Numbered from the stretch's first letter, positions 1 through 8,293 are shown. The stretch: 8,383 nucleotides of DNA from Bacillota bacterium (GCA_023230985.1 JALNWH010000088.1:1-8383), one strand, 5' to 3'. Numbers and translations are program-made. The notes: generated by a model not told the origin, from the letters alone.

Positions 1-60
1 CGGCTTAACTTAACTTAAAAAGTTACTGTTTATACCTTAACTATTTCTGATAAGCAGCTT

Positions 61-90
61 ATTATATTTATTACGATTACTGAGTTCCAA
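61..90 (-). promoter_or_regulatory. Candidate sigma-A promoter firing off the left edge
   Basis: On the minus strand TTGGAA (90-85, four of six matches to TTGACA) is followed by an 18-base spacer and a perfect TATAAT (66-61). It lies downstream of the candidate polC terminator and points to whatever follows polC, by analogy rimP-nusA. No start codon with a ribosome-binding site is visible in the remaining 60 bases, so the gene would begin outside the window. In DNA this AT-rich such matches occur by chance. Confidence 0.35.
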
Positions 91-100
91 GGCTTAATCT

Positions 101-139
101 ACAATAAAAAATAAAAATATATACAGTGTTTGAACTGTA
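101..139 (-). terminator. Weak candidate intrinsic terminator after polC
   Basis: Four bases after the polC stop the minus strand reads TACAGT, a 6-base loop TCAAAC, then ACTGTA (139-122). This is followed by a T-rich run (TATATTTTTATTTTTT, about 121-106). A perfect 6-bp stem and a T tract are the expected parts, but the stem has only two G-C pairs, so termination may be partial, leaving read-through into the next gene. The position at the end of a tight operon supports it. Confidence 0.4.
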
Positions 140-142
140 ACC

Positions 143-3100
143 TTAAAAAAGCGATAATTGATTTTCTTCAGGTAAATCATCTACGCAGCCGTGTTCTTTT
201 AGTATTTCAATTACCGATTTACTAAGCTTTGTTCTGTTTTTTAAATCCTCTATGGAAATAAAAGAGCTTTTCTTTCTTTCCTTTACAATACTTATTGCCG
301 CATTTATTCCCAATCCTTGAAGAGTCATCAAAGGAGGCAGTATCCCGTCTTTAGTTATGATAAATTTTTTCATTGATGATTTATACAAATCAACAGGTAG
401 AAGTTTAATACCTCTACTATACATTTCGTACACAACTTCCAAAACTGTCATCAAGTTTTTTTCTTTAATAGTAGCATTATTCCCTTTTTTGTTAAACTCA
501 ATCCACTTTTTTTTCAAAAAATTTATATCTTTAATAAAAAAATCTGTATCAAAATCTTCAATTCTAACAGTATAATATGAAGCATAAAATGCCTCAGGGT
601 AATAAATTTTATAGTATGCTATTCTTAAAGACATCATAACATAGGCTGTAGCATGGGCTTTTGGGAATAGATATTTAATTATTTTGCATGAATCAATATA
701 CCATTCAGGTATGTTTTTATCTTTCATGACCTCCTCATGTTCTTTATCTAAACCTTTCCCCTTTCTTACATTTTCGGCAATTTTAAAGGCTGATTTCGGA
801 CTCACTCCCTTGTGAATCAGATATAGCATTATATCGTCCCTTGTAGAAATAACCTCTTTTAATGAAGCAACTTCATTTTTGATCAAATCTTGTGCATTAT
901 TAAGCCAAACATCTGTCCCATGAGACAAACCTGATATTCTTACAAGTTCGGCAAAAGTAGTAGGCCTCGTATCAATAAGCATTTGTCTAACAAATTTTGT
1001 TCCGAATTCAGGTATACCCAAAGTACCTATTTTACAATCTATATCTTCAAGATTCACATTTAGGGCTTCTGTAGATGTAAACAAACTCATTATTACTTTG
1101 TCATCAAATTTTATTTTGTCAGCCTTAAAACCTGTAATATCCTCCAGCATACGAATAATTGTTGGCACATCATGGCCTAATATATCCAGTTTTAAAAGCC
1201 TGCCGCTTATAGAACGGTAATCAAAATGAGTTGTTACTATAGAAGAATTAATATCATCTGCAGGTTTTTGTATAGGCGTAAATTCATATATTTCATGGTC
1301 TGCAGGTACCACCATTATGCCTCCCGGATGCTGACCTGTTGTTCTCTTTATGCCGGTACAACCTGTGATTAGCCTTTTCATTTCTGCATGATTAAGGTTC
1401 TTATGCCTTTCATCGAAGTACTTTTTTACAAATCCGTAAGCTGTTTTTTCTTGTAAAGTTCCTATTGTCCCTGCTCTAAATACATGTCCCAGTCCAAATA
1501 TCTCTTCAGCATATTTATGAGCAGTTGCTTGATATTCACCGGCAAAGTTCAAATCAATATCCGGCTCTTTATTACCTTCAAGACCTAAAAATACTTCAAA
1601 CGGAATATCATGGCCATCTTTAATTAATTCTTCATTACAATTAGGGCAAAGCTTATCTTCTAAATCAGCACCGGAACCCACGCTATGATCAGTATAAAAA
1701 TATGAGTACCTGCAGTTAGGACATATATAGTGAGGTGGAAGCGGATTTACCTCGGTTATATCACACATTGTAGCAACAAAGGATGACCCTACGGAACCTC
1801 TTGATCCCACTAAATAACCATCTTGCAAAGATTTTGCAACCAACTTATGAGCAATCAAATACATAACGGCATATCCATTATTAATAATTGAATTTAATTC
1901 CGTTTCTAATCTATTCTTCACAATATGAGGTAAATTTTCGCCATAAATAGCATATGCCTTGTCCATAGCCATTTTATATATTTGTTTGTCTGCACCATCA
2001 ATTTTCGGAGGGAAAGTTTCCTCCGGAATAGGTACAATATTTTCCACAGTATCAGCAATCAATATAGAATTATTAACAACAATCTCATAAGCTAAATCCG
2101 ATCCTAAGTAATTAAACTCCTCTAGCATTTCATCAGTTGTTTTAAAATAAAGCGGAGCCTGATTATCAGCATCCTTATAACCTTGCCCTGCCATAAGTAT
2201 TCTTCTGAATACTTCATCGGTAGGATCAATAAAGTGCAAATCGCCAGTGGCCACAACAGGTTTATTTAAGATTCTTGCTAAATCAATTATTTTTCTATTT
2301 ATTTCTACTAGCTTTTCTTTAGTTAAAGATCCATTATCTATCAAAAATTGATTATTAGCTAAAGGTTGAATCTCAAAATAGTCGTATAGCTTTGCTCTTT
2401 GTAATAATATACCAGAATCAACGTTTCTTTGAATAAGTCGAAATATTTCTCCTGCTTCACAAGCAGAGCCTATTATTAAATCATCTTTGTATTCTTCTAA
2501 AATACTTCTTAATATTCTTGGTTTTTTATAAAAATAATCAATGTGTGAAAGTGAAATTAATTTATATAGATTATATAACCCCTTTTGATTTTTCGCTATA
2601 ATGATTATATGATATGATTCTAAAGATTTATTTTTGGATTTTTTTATAATCCTATTCATATCGGATATATTATAAATTTTCTTTTTCTCTAACAATTTGA
2701 ACATTTCAAACAGCACTTTTGCAGTAGCCTCCGAGTCATCTTTAGCTCTATGATGATTTAATAAGTTTATACCAAAATAATCACATAAATCATTGAGTCT
2801 ATGTTTTTTTATTGTTAATAAATTTCTGGATAACTCTAAAGTATCAATAATAGTATTTTTAATTTCATATCCCAATTCTTCAGATTTGTTTTTGATAAAT
2901 CCCCAATCAAAAAGAGCATTGTGAGCAACCAAAGGTCTATCGCCAGCAAATGAAAGAAATTCCGGCAATACTTTGTCAATAGTTCTTTCTCCGGAAACCA
3001 TACTGTTTGTAATTCCGGTAAGCTTTACAATCTTTAACGGTATTGATACTTCAGGATTAATTAAAGAGTTATAACTTGCAATTACTTTTCTGTCTTTTAT

Positions 3101-4372
3101 AATAACTGCACCTATTTCAGTTATTTTATCATTTACAGAAGATAAACCTGTTGTTTCAATATCAAAAACAACAAATTCATCATCAAAATCGTAACTTCTA
3201 CTATTGTATACTATAGGTATTTCATCATTTACTAAATAACCTTCAACACCATATAATACCTTTATCCCATATTTTTTTGATGCTTCATATGCTTCGGGAA
3301 AGGCTTGTACTATTCCATGATCTGTTATGGCTATAGCTTTATGACCCCATTCTTTTGCTCTTTTAATAAGATCCGTCACAGGAGCTATTCCATCCATTGC
3401 ACTCATATTTGTATGGGCATGTAATTCCACTCTTTTTATTTTTGCATTATCACTTCTTTTTAATTGCGGTATCTCTACTATGCTATTTGGATACAAGATT
3501 ATATCTTTGGTATATGAGTCTAACTTAATATCACCTTTTATTTTTATTCTTTTACCTTCTATTAATTTATCATTTACTTTGCTTGAGCTATCCTGCTTTA
3601 GAAACATTTTGCAATTTATAGAATTATTATAATCGGTTATATAAAAATTTATAATCTTATTCCCATTATTCAATTGTTTAGCTTCTACATAAAAAATTGT
3701 ACCCTCAACAACTACGCTCCCGGACTCTTCAGTTATTTTCTCCATTGATAAGATTTCTGCATTATTTATTTTTTTACCATATATTGTATTTTGCTTATTC
3801 TTTATATTTTTTCCCGTATTGTCTGTATAATTCTTTAAGGCATCATTTATAATTTTTTTCTCCTCATTTTCAATGTCTTCCCCAAAATCAAGTTCTTTTT
3901 TTACTTCTTCCATATATTTTAATTTAATAACTAAATTCATATTGTAATATTTAATCATTATTTCTTTTAGGATTTTATCTAAATTCTTATCTGTTAAAAA
4001 ACTCCATGCATTTTTTGATACTGTTGTAATAATCAACGTTCCTTCTTCAAATTCTATATAACTATCACTAAGAAATCCTGTTAGTCCGGGGTTTTCTAAT
4101 AGAACAATCTCAATTATTTGATTCCAATTATCATTAAAAATCTTAGAAAGATAGCTTTGCTTTGATAAGTACTTGCAAATTAATTTGATATTTTTTACTT
4201 TATATGTTTTTGAAAAAAAATTTTTAATCGAAGCCAATTTATCAGAATCAATCAATACTTTAGGAGTAATATAAATATCCCAAGATTGATTTTTGGGATA
4301 TACTTTAACATTTAATATATCAAATATTGAATGATAATCAGTGTTTTCAATATTTAGAAATTCTTTCTTCAT
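143..4372 (-). CDS. polC: DNA polymerase III alpha subunit, Gram-positive PolC type
   Basis: Main replicative DNA polymerase with built-in 3'-5' proofreading. Numbered from the ATG at 4372 (1409 residues; Bacillus PolC has 1437), the order is: N-terminal domain to about 200; OB fold about 220-305; first PHP half with HAHT (H318, H320); inserted DEDDh exonuclease with D404/E406 (FDIETTG), H484/D489 (HNALFD) and H541/D546 (HRAKDD); second PHP half ending in GDLHF near 713; then the polymerase core. The core has GSRGSVGSS (856-864), a zinc site C884-x2-C887 and C909-x2-C912, catalytic D938 and D940 (PDIDLNF), KRTTGQHPGG (1009-1018) and D1063 (LKLDILGHD). A helix-hairpin-helix lies at about 1340-1375. 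The protein ends exactly in QLSLF, a sliding-clamp binding motif. No catalytic residue is missing. An in-frame ATG at 4384 would add four residues but lacks a ribosome-binding site. Confidence 0.98.
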   Translation of the reverse strand: MKKEFLNIENTDYHSIFDILNVKVYPKNQSWDIYITPKVLIDSDKLASIKNFFSKTYKVKNIKLICKYLSKQSYLSKIFNDNWNQIIEIVLLENPGLTGFLSDSYIEFEEGTLIITTVSKNAWSFLTDKNLDKILKEIMIKYYNMNLVIKLKYMEEVKKELDFGEDIENEEKKIINDALKNYTDNTGKNIKNKQNTIYGKKINNAEILSMEKITEESGSVVVEGTIFYVEAKQLNNGNKIINFYITDYNNSINCKMFLKQDSSSKVNDKLIEGKRIKIKGDIKLDSYTKDIILYPNSIVEIPQLKRSDNAKIKRVELHAHTNMSAMDGIAPVTDLIKRAKEWGHKAIAITDHGIVQAFPEAYEASKKYGIKVLYGVEGYLVNDEIPIVYNSRSYDFDDEFVVFDIETTGLSSVNDKITEIGAVIIKDRKVIASYNSLINPEVSIPLKIVKLTGITNSMVSGERTIDKVLPEFLSFAGDRPLVAHNALFDWGFIKNKSEELGYEIKNTIIDTLELSRNLLTIKKHRLNDLCDYFGINLLNHHRAKDDSEATAKVLFEMFKLLEKKKIYNISDMNRIIKKSKNKSLESYHIIIIAKNQKGLYNLYKLISLSHIDYFYKKPRILRSILEEYKDDLIIGSACEAGEIFRLIQRNVDSGILLQRAKLYDYFEIQPLANNQFLIDNGSLTKEKLVEINRKIIDLARILNKPVVATGDLHFIDPTDEVFRRILMAGQGYKDADNQAPLYFKTTDEMLEEFNYLGSDLAYEIVVNNSILIADTVENIVPIPEETFPPKIDGADKQIYKMAMDKAYAIYGENLPHIVKNRLETELNSIINNGYAVMYLIAHKLVAKSLQDGYLVGSRGSVGSSFVATMCDITEVNPLPPHYICPNCRYSYFYTDHSVGSGADLEDKLCPNCNEELIKDGHDIPFEVFLGLEGNKEPDIDLNFAGEYQATAHKYAEEIFGLGHVFRAGTIGTLQEKTAYGFVKKYFDERHKNLNHAEMKRLITGCTGIKRTTGQHPGGIMVVPADHEIYEFTPIQKPADDINSSIVTTHFDYRSISGRLLKLDILGHDVPTIIRMLEDITGFKADKIKFDDKVIMSLFTSTEALNVNLEDIDCKIGTLGIPEFGTKFVRQMLIDTRPTTFAELVRISGLSHGTDVWLNNAQDLIKNEVASLKEVISTRDDIMLYLIHKGVSPKSAFKIAENVRKGKGLDKEHEEVMKDKNIPEWYIDSCKIIKYLFPKAHATAYVMMSLRIAYYKIYYPEAFYASYYTVRIEDFDTDFFIKDINFLKKKWIEFNKKGNNATIKEKNLMTVLEVVYEMYSRGIKLLPVDLYKSSMKKFIITKDGILPPLMTLQGLGINAAISIVKERKKSSFISIEDLKNRTKLSKSVIEILKEHGCVDDLPEENQLSLF

Positions 4373-4376
4373 CCGT

Positions 4377-4382
4377 ATCACC
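4377..4382 (-). promoter_or_regulatory. Ribosome-binding site that decides the polC start
   Basis: On the minus strand GGTGAT lies 4 bases before the ATG at 4372-4370 and pairs with the end of the AGGAGGTGAT anti-anti-Shine-Dalgarno consensus. It sits inside the first codons of the longer reading frame beginning at 4384. The 17 bases before that upstream ATG are A/T-only apart from one G (TAGTAAAAAATTTTAAT) and contain no purine-rich site. The other junctions in this operon use AGGTG-like sites, which favours the downstream start. Confidence 0.65.
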
Positions 4383-4398
4383 ATATTAAAATTTTTTA

Positions 4399-5034
4399 CT
4401 ATTTAATATTCTTTTTCATCACTTTTACGATATCCCAATACATTTTCATTCTTGATGAAAAGCCTGACATTACACCCATCTTTTCTTCTTTTGTTAAATG
4501 AGTTAAATCCTTTAAATACACTTCCTTAACTTTGTAAGATTTATTCTTAACAAGTTTTGTTAATGATGCTTCTAAACCATAACCGATTAAATCAATATCG
4601 CCTATTTGCTCCAAAATTTTTTTCTTTAAGGCTCTTTGTCCGGAAAGTCTCGGTGCTATTTTTTGAGCGAAATCCGTTACAGTTCTACCATGTTTAAAAA
4701 TACCTACTGTCATATCGAAATCATCACTTATTACGGGTATTAGAAGATCATATATGTGATTCATTTTTAAACCAATTAAATCGGCATCAAGAAGCAGTAT
4801 TATTTCAAATCTGCAGATTTTTAACCCTGCGCTAATAGCACCGCCCTTTCCTGTGTTTTCAGGCATATCAATTACACAAACACCATAGTTTTTTGCAATA
4901 AGAGAAGTATCATCATTTGAACTGTCATTTACTACAATGATTTCATCAATCAATGGAATGCTTTTTACACTTCTCAATACATTCCCAATAGTTTTTTCTT
5001 CATTATAAGCCGGTATAATCACAGAAACAGACAC
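4399..5034 (-). CDS. Family 2 (GT-A fold) glycosyltransferase, acceptor unknown
   Basis: A 211-residue soluble GT-A protein with no evident signal peptide or membrane helix, so probably cytosolic or membrane-peripheral. The N-terminus is typical of family 2: SVIIPAYNEEKTI (4-16), IIVVNDSSNDDT (32-43) and a GKGGAISAGL nucleotide-sugar loop (62-71). The metal-binding DxD is D83-A-D85 in LLDADLIGL. The second half has APRLSGQRAL (127-136) and GYGLEASL (151-158), a pattern seen in family 2 enzymes related to polyprenyl-phosphate and phosphoglycerate glycosyltransferases. It lacks the C-terminal membrane helices of many polyprenyl-phosphate transferases and is shorter than glucosyl-3-phosphoglycerate synthase. 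The start is GTG, 15 bases after the ispG stop, with a strong AAAGGTGA site 6 bases upstream. Base composition looks like its neighbours, so recent transfer is not indicated. The fold and family are firm; donor and acceptor are not known. Confidence 0.85.
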   Translation of the reverse strand: MSVSVIIPAYNEEKTIGNVLRSVKSIPLIDEIIVVNDSSNDDTSLIAKNYGVCVIDMPENTGKGGAISAGLKICRFEIILLLDADLIGLKMNHIYDLLIPVISDDFDMTVGIFKHGRTVTDFAQKIAPRLSGQRALKKKILEQIGDIDLIGYGLEASLTKLVKNKSYKVKEVYLKDLTHLTKEEKMGVMSGFSSRMKMYWDIVKVMKKNIK

Positions 5035-5040
5035 GATTAT

Positions 5041-5046
5041 TCACCT
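5041..5046 (-). promoter_or_regulatory. Ribosome-binding site for the GTG-started glycosyltransferase
   Basis: Minus-strand AAAGGTGA ends 6 bases before the GTG at 5034-5032. It lies entirely between the ispG stop and the start codon. It is the best Shine-Dalgarno match in the window and supports GTG as the true start: the frame then begins directly at the SVSVIIPAYNEE strand, as expected for the N-terminus of a GT-A fold. Confidence 0.7.
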
Positions 5047-5049
5047 TTT

Positions 5050-6105
5050 TTATAATAGTTTCTTTATTTCCCCTATAAATTCATCTATAACACTATTTTC
5101 AGAAATTTTCCCTATTGGCTTACCTTTGATAAACAATAAAAATTCACCTTCGCCGCCTGCTATCCCTATATCTGCATCCTTTGCTTCTCCCGGACCGTTA
5201 ACAGCACATCCCATTACAGCAATTTTAATTCTTTTTTTAGTACTTAATTTATTAATTTCATTTTCAATTGTATTTGCAATATTTATCAAATCAACATTAC
5301 ACCTTCCACAAGTCGGACAGGATATTATTTCTATACCGTTTTTTAATAAACCTAAGCTTTTTAATATTTCTTTTGCTACAATAATCTCTTTTTTAGGATC
5401 ACCTGTTAAAGAGACTCTAATAGTATCCCCTATACCTTGAAATAACAAACATCCTATTCCAATTGAAGATTTTATTATTCCGCTTTTTTCTGTACCGGAT
5501 TCAGTTATTCCTAAATGCAAAGGATAATCTGTCATTTTCGAAAGTTTTGCATAGCTTTTAATAGTATCGGAAACATTGCTGGATTTAATCGAAACAACAA
5601 TCTGATCAAATTCAAATGATTCAATTAGTTTTATATTTATTAAAGCACTTTCAATCATTGCATCGGAAGAAGGCGAACCGAACTTTTCCAGTATGCTTCT
5701 CTCTAAAGAACCTGCGTTTATACCTATTCTAATAGGTATTTGGCTACGCTTTGCTGCAATTATAACCTTCTCTAATTTATGCTTACTGCCAATATTACCG
5801 GGATTAATTCTTATCTTATCAGCTCCATTTTTTATAGATTCAAGGGCTAATTTATAATCAAAATGTATATCTGCTACAAGAGGAATTTTTATCATCTTTT
5901 TAATATCTTTAATTGCCATCGCAGCTTCATGGTTTGGAACAGCAACCCTAATAATATCACAGCCGATATCCTCTAATTCTCTTATTTGATTAATAGTAGC
6001 ATTGATATCTTCTGTCTTTGTATTTGTCATTGATTGTACAGAAATGCTATTTTCACCGCCAATAAATGTATTTCCTATTTTAATACTTTTAGAATATCTT
6101 TTCAT
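5050..6105 (-). CDS. ispG: 4-hydroxy-3-methylbut-2-en-1-yl diphosphate synthase (GcpE/IspG)
   Basis: Sixth step of the MEP pathway: reductive ring opening of 2-C-methyl-D-erythritol 2,4-cyclodiphosphate to HMBPP by a [4Fe-4S] enzyme in the cytosol. The N-terminal TIM barrel has SVQSMTNTKT (22-31), VADIHFDYKLAL (77-88) and IRINPGNIG (98-106). The C-terminal cluster domain carries SCPTCGRC at 262-269 and MGCAVNGPGEA at 298-308. The expected cluster ligands are therefore C263, C266, C300 and E307; C269 is an additional cysteine. The 351 residues make the compact two-domain bacterial form without the plant insertion. The ATG start follows the rseP stop by 8 bases, and its ribosome-binding site (AGGA, 6 bases upstream) overlaps that stop. 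It is the second MEP enzyme in this operon. ispG between rseP and polC is the clostridial arrangement. Confidence 0.97.
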   Translation of the reverse strand: MKRYSKSIKIGNTFIGGENSISVQSMTNTKTEDINATINQIRELEDIGCDIIRVAVPNHEAAMAIKDIKKMIKIPLVADIHFDYKLALESIKNGADKIRINPGNIGSKHKLEKVIIAAKRSQIPIRIGINAGSLERSILEKFGSPSSDAMIESALINIKLIESFEFDQIVVSIKSSNVSDTIKSYAKLSKMTDYPLHLGITESGTEKSGIIKSSIGIGCLLFQGIGDTIRVSLTGDPKKEIIVAKEILKSLGLLKNGIEIISCPTCGRCNVDLINIANTIENEINKLSTKKRIKIAVMGCAVNGPGEAKDADIGIAGGEGEFLLFIKGKPIGKISENSVIDEFIGEIKKLL

Positions 6106-6113
6106 AAGCCATC

Positions 6114-7124
6114 CTACCTAAAAAAGTTAATTATATTAAATTTAATTAAATCCCTAAACGTAATAATTGCCGCAAATATCATTAACATAACAAAACCTAC
6201 AAAATTAATAAAGCCTTCTTTTTCAGCACCAAAGGGTTTTTTCCTAACCCATTCTATAAACAAAAATAATAGTCTTCCTCCATCAAGTGCAGGTATAGGT
6301 AATAAATTAATAATTGCTAGGTTTATGCTTAAAAAAGCAGTCAAATTTAACACATATAATAAACCGTATTTTGCTGTTTCATTTATTATAACAAATATAC
6401 CTATTACACCGGATACATCTTCTGCAGATTCTCGCCTTGTAAAAAGTTTAAACAAAAAATCAAACATTAATCCTACTGTCGATATAGTTGCTTTTACACC
6501 TTGCTTTATAGAAAAGCTTTTAACCTTCAGTGTGGGCTTAATTCCTATTATCGCTCCTTCTTCTATATTCTCTGTTACCGGTTTTACTAAAATATCTTCA
6601 ATTTGCCCTTTTCTTTTAATTGTTATATTTAAAGGCAAATCATCATTATTTGATATTATGGCTTTTACTTCATCCCATTCTTTAATTTCTTTTTCATTTA
6701 TTTTTAATATCTTGTCGCCTTTTACTATACCTGCTTCATAAGCCGGTTTGCCTATTAGCACTTCGCTTATTACAGGAGAATAAGTTACTACTAAAGATAA
6801 AATCAAAACTGCTAATAACAGGTTCATTAATGGTCCAAAAAATATTACAGCCATTCTTACTATAATGGGTTTCCGCGTAAATGATTTGCTGTCATCAGAA
6901 TCTCCGTCTTCTCCGGTCAGTTTACAAAACCCGCCTATAGGTATTAACCTGATTGAATATTGTGTTTCACCTTTTTTCTTGCCAAATACTTTTGGTCCCA
7001 TGCCTAATGCAAATTCTTCGACTCTTATTCCGGAAAGTTTAGCCATGAAAAAGTGACCAAATTCATGAATAAAGACTAAGGCAAGAAAAACCAAAATTGA
7101 AATTAATATATTTTCAAATGACAT
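6114..7124 (-). CDS. rseP: RseP/RasP-type site-2 intramembrane zinc metalloprotease (M50B)
   Basis: Membrane protease that cuts transmembrane segments of substrates already trimmed by a site-1 protease, such as anti-sigma factors and leftover signal peptides. The zinc motif HEFGH is at residues 20-24 inside the first membrane helix. The third ligand is D281 in LLPIPALDGGR (274-284). FGPLMNLLLA (96-105) is the conserved second helix, and helices near 258-275 and 305-323 complete the core. A single PDZ-like domain sits at about 115-185. The length of 336 residues fits the one-PDZ clostridial form, shorter than Bacillus RasP at about 420. The ATG start overlaps the dxr stop by one base (TAATG) and has AAGGTGG about 9 bases upstream, so translation is probably coupled to dxr. 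No sigma or anti-sigma gene is in the window, so the substrate is unknown. Confidence 0.95.
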   Translation of the reverse strand: MSFENILISILVFLALVFIHEFGHFFMAKLSGIRVEEFALGMGPKVFGKKKGETQYSIRLIPIGGFCKLTGEDGDSDDSKSFTRKPIIVRMAVIFFGPLMNLLLAVLILSLVVTYSPVISEVLIGKPAYEAGIVKGDKILKINEKEIKEWDEVKAIISNNDDLPLNITIKRKGQIEDILVKPVTENIEEGAIIGIKPTLKVKSFSIKQGVKATISTVGLMFDFLFKLFTRRESAEDVSGVIGIFVIINETAKYGLLYVLNLTAFLSINLAIINLLPIPALDGGRLLFLFIEWVRKKPFGAEKEGFINFVGFVMLMIFAAIITFRDLIKFNIINFFR

Positions 7125-8281
7125 TAATTATAACCACCTTTTTTTAGCAACTCTTTACATGCATTCCTCGACCAATCATCTATCAAAAATACATCATTAA
7201 TAGACGAAACTACCATCGAATTATGATCTTCCAATACTGAATAAACCAGCCTATATATATCCGTAAACTTAATTTTTCTTTGCAAAAAGCTATTCACTGC
7301 TATTTCATTAGCTCCATTAAGAACAACACATGCACTTTCACCTTGTTGCAATGCATCATAAGCAAGCTTTAAACATGGGAATCGTTTATTATCCGGTTTT
7401 TCAAATGTTAGTTTCTTTACCTCTGATAGTTTTAGTTTCGTACCCGTTACCTTTGTTCTATGCGGATATGTTAATGCATACTGTATAGGTAATCGCATAT
7501 CAGGAATTCCTAATTGAGCAATAATCGAACCATCTACATATTCAACCATAGAATGAATTATGCTTTGAGGATGTATACATACTTCTATTTTATCCGATGA
7601 AACTCCAAATAACCACTTGGCTTCAATAACTTCTAAACCTTTATTCATTAAAGTAGCTGAATCTATAGTAATTTTTTTTCCCATACACCAATTTGGATGA
7701 TTTAAAGCATCTGCTACAGTTGCTTTTGTAATTTCATCATATGTCTTCGTTCTAAAAGGGCCACCTGATGCAGTTAGTATTATTTTATCAATATTATTCC
7801 CATCGTTTTGAATACATTGAAAAACAGCTGAATGCTCACTATCCACCGGTATTATTTGAACATTATGTTTAGCTGCTTCTGTCATAATAATACTACCAGC
7901 AGTAACCAATGTCTCTTTATTTGCTAACGCAATTCTTTTACCCTTTTTTATAGCATTATAAGTCGGCTCTAAACCTGCTATCCCGACTATTGCTGAAAGA
8001 ACCAAATCTGTACTGTCTTGAGTAGCGGCTTCAATTATTCCCTCAACACCGGAAAGTACTCTTATATCGCTATCAATCGTTCTTTTAAGTTGTCTATATT
8101 TTGATATGTCTGCTATAGCAATGGTTTCAGGCTTAAATTCTTTTGCCTGTTCACAAAGCAATTGGATATTAGAATTTGCTGTAAGAGCACTTATTTTAAA
8201 ATGATTTTGGTTGTTTCTAACAATGTCTAAGGTTTGTTTACCAATAGAGCCTGTAGATCCTAATACTGCAATTTTTAACAT
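7124..8281 (-). CDS. dxr: 1-deoxy-D-xylulose 5-phosphate reductoisomerase
   Basis: Second step of the MEP isoprenoid pathway: NADPH-dependent rearrangement and reduction of DXP to 2-C-methyl-D-erythritol 4-phosphate in the cytosol. At 385 residues it is full length for the family. The N-terminal Rossmann fold opens with GSTGSIG at residues 8-14, and ALANKETLV lies at about 118-126. The metal-binding set is visible: D147 and E149 in VDSEHS, and E217 in NKGLEVIEA. The substrate-phosphate and flexible-loop residues are also present: ASGG at 171-174, HPNW at 195-198 and N213-K214. The C-terminal helical domain carries ANEIAV at about 324-329. The start is ATG, with AGGTAGGT 6 bases upstream overlapping the cdsA stop. 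Its TAA stop shares one base with the rseP ATG. No truncation or missing active-site residue is seen. This is the expected target type for fosmidomycin. Confidence 0.97.
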   Translation of the reverse strand: MLKIAVLGSTGSIGKQTLDIVRNNQNHFKISALTANSNIQLLCEQAKEFKPETIAIADISKYRQLKRTIDSDIRVLSGVEGIIEAATQDSTDLVLSAIVGIAGLEPTYNAIKKGKRIALANKETLVTAGSIIMTEAAKHNVQIIPVDSEHSAVFQCIQNDGNNIDKIILTASGGPFRTKTYDEITKATVADALNHPNWCMGKKITIDSATLMNKGLEVIEAKWLFGVSSDKIEVCIHPQSIIHSMVEYVDGSIIAQLGIPDMRLPIQYALTYPHRTKVTGTKLKLSEVKKLTFEKPDNKRFPCLKLAYDALQQGESACVVLNGANEIAVNSFLQRKIKFTDIYRLVYSVLEDHNSMVVSSINDVFLIDDWSRNACKELLKKGGYN

Positions 8282-8293
8282 TTTATAACCTAC

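Noticed and set aside
1..24. Repeated CTTAA units and a small AACTT/AAGTT inverted repeat at the left edge
   Set aside because: Three short AT-rich units are easily produced by chance. The stem is 5 bp with one G-C pair, and nothing beyond the edge can be seen to support a riboswitch or attachment site.
357..575. Plus-strand open frame of 72 codons opposite the 3' part of polC
   Set aside because: It is antisense to conserved PolC sequence, with a hydrophobic Phe/Ser/Leu-rich translation typical of the reverse of Lys/Glu-rich coding DNA and no ribosome-binding evidence.
4201..4225. Run of A and T homopolymers in the 5' part of polC as a possible frameshift site
   Set aside because: The PolC frame continues uninterrupted through it with a plausible N-terminal domain. 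Such runs are common in this AT-rich DNA, and no alternative-frame product is evident.
5126..5440. Plus-strand open frame of 104 codons opposite ispG
   Set aside because: It is antisense to the conserved iron-sulfur domain of ispG. The proline- and serine-rich translation is a shadow of that gene.
6034..6741. Plus-strand open frame of 235 codons opposite rseP and the start of ispG
   Set aside because: It lies antisense to two well-conserved genes whose motifs explain the sequence fully. Its translation is low-complexity and rich in Ile, Asn, Ser, Lys and Phe, with no recognisable motif, as expected from the reverse of AT-rich coding DNA.
6865..7056. Plus-strand open frame of 63 codons opposite the 5' part of rseP
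   Set aside because: It is a shadow frame across the conserved RseP N-terminal region and has no motif of its own.
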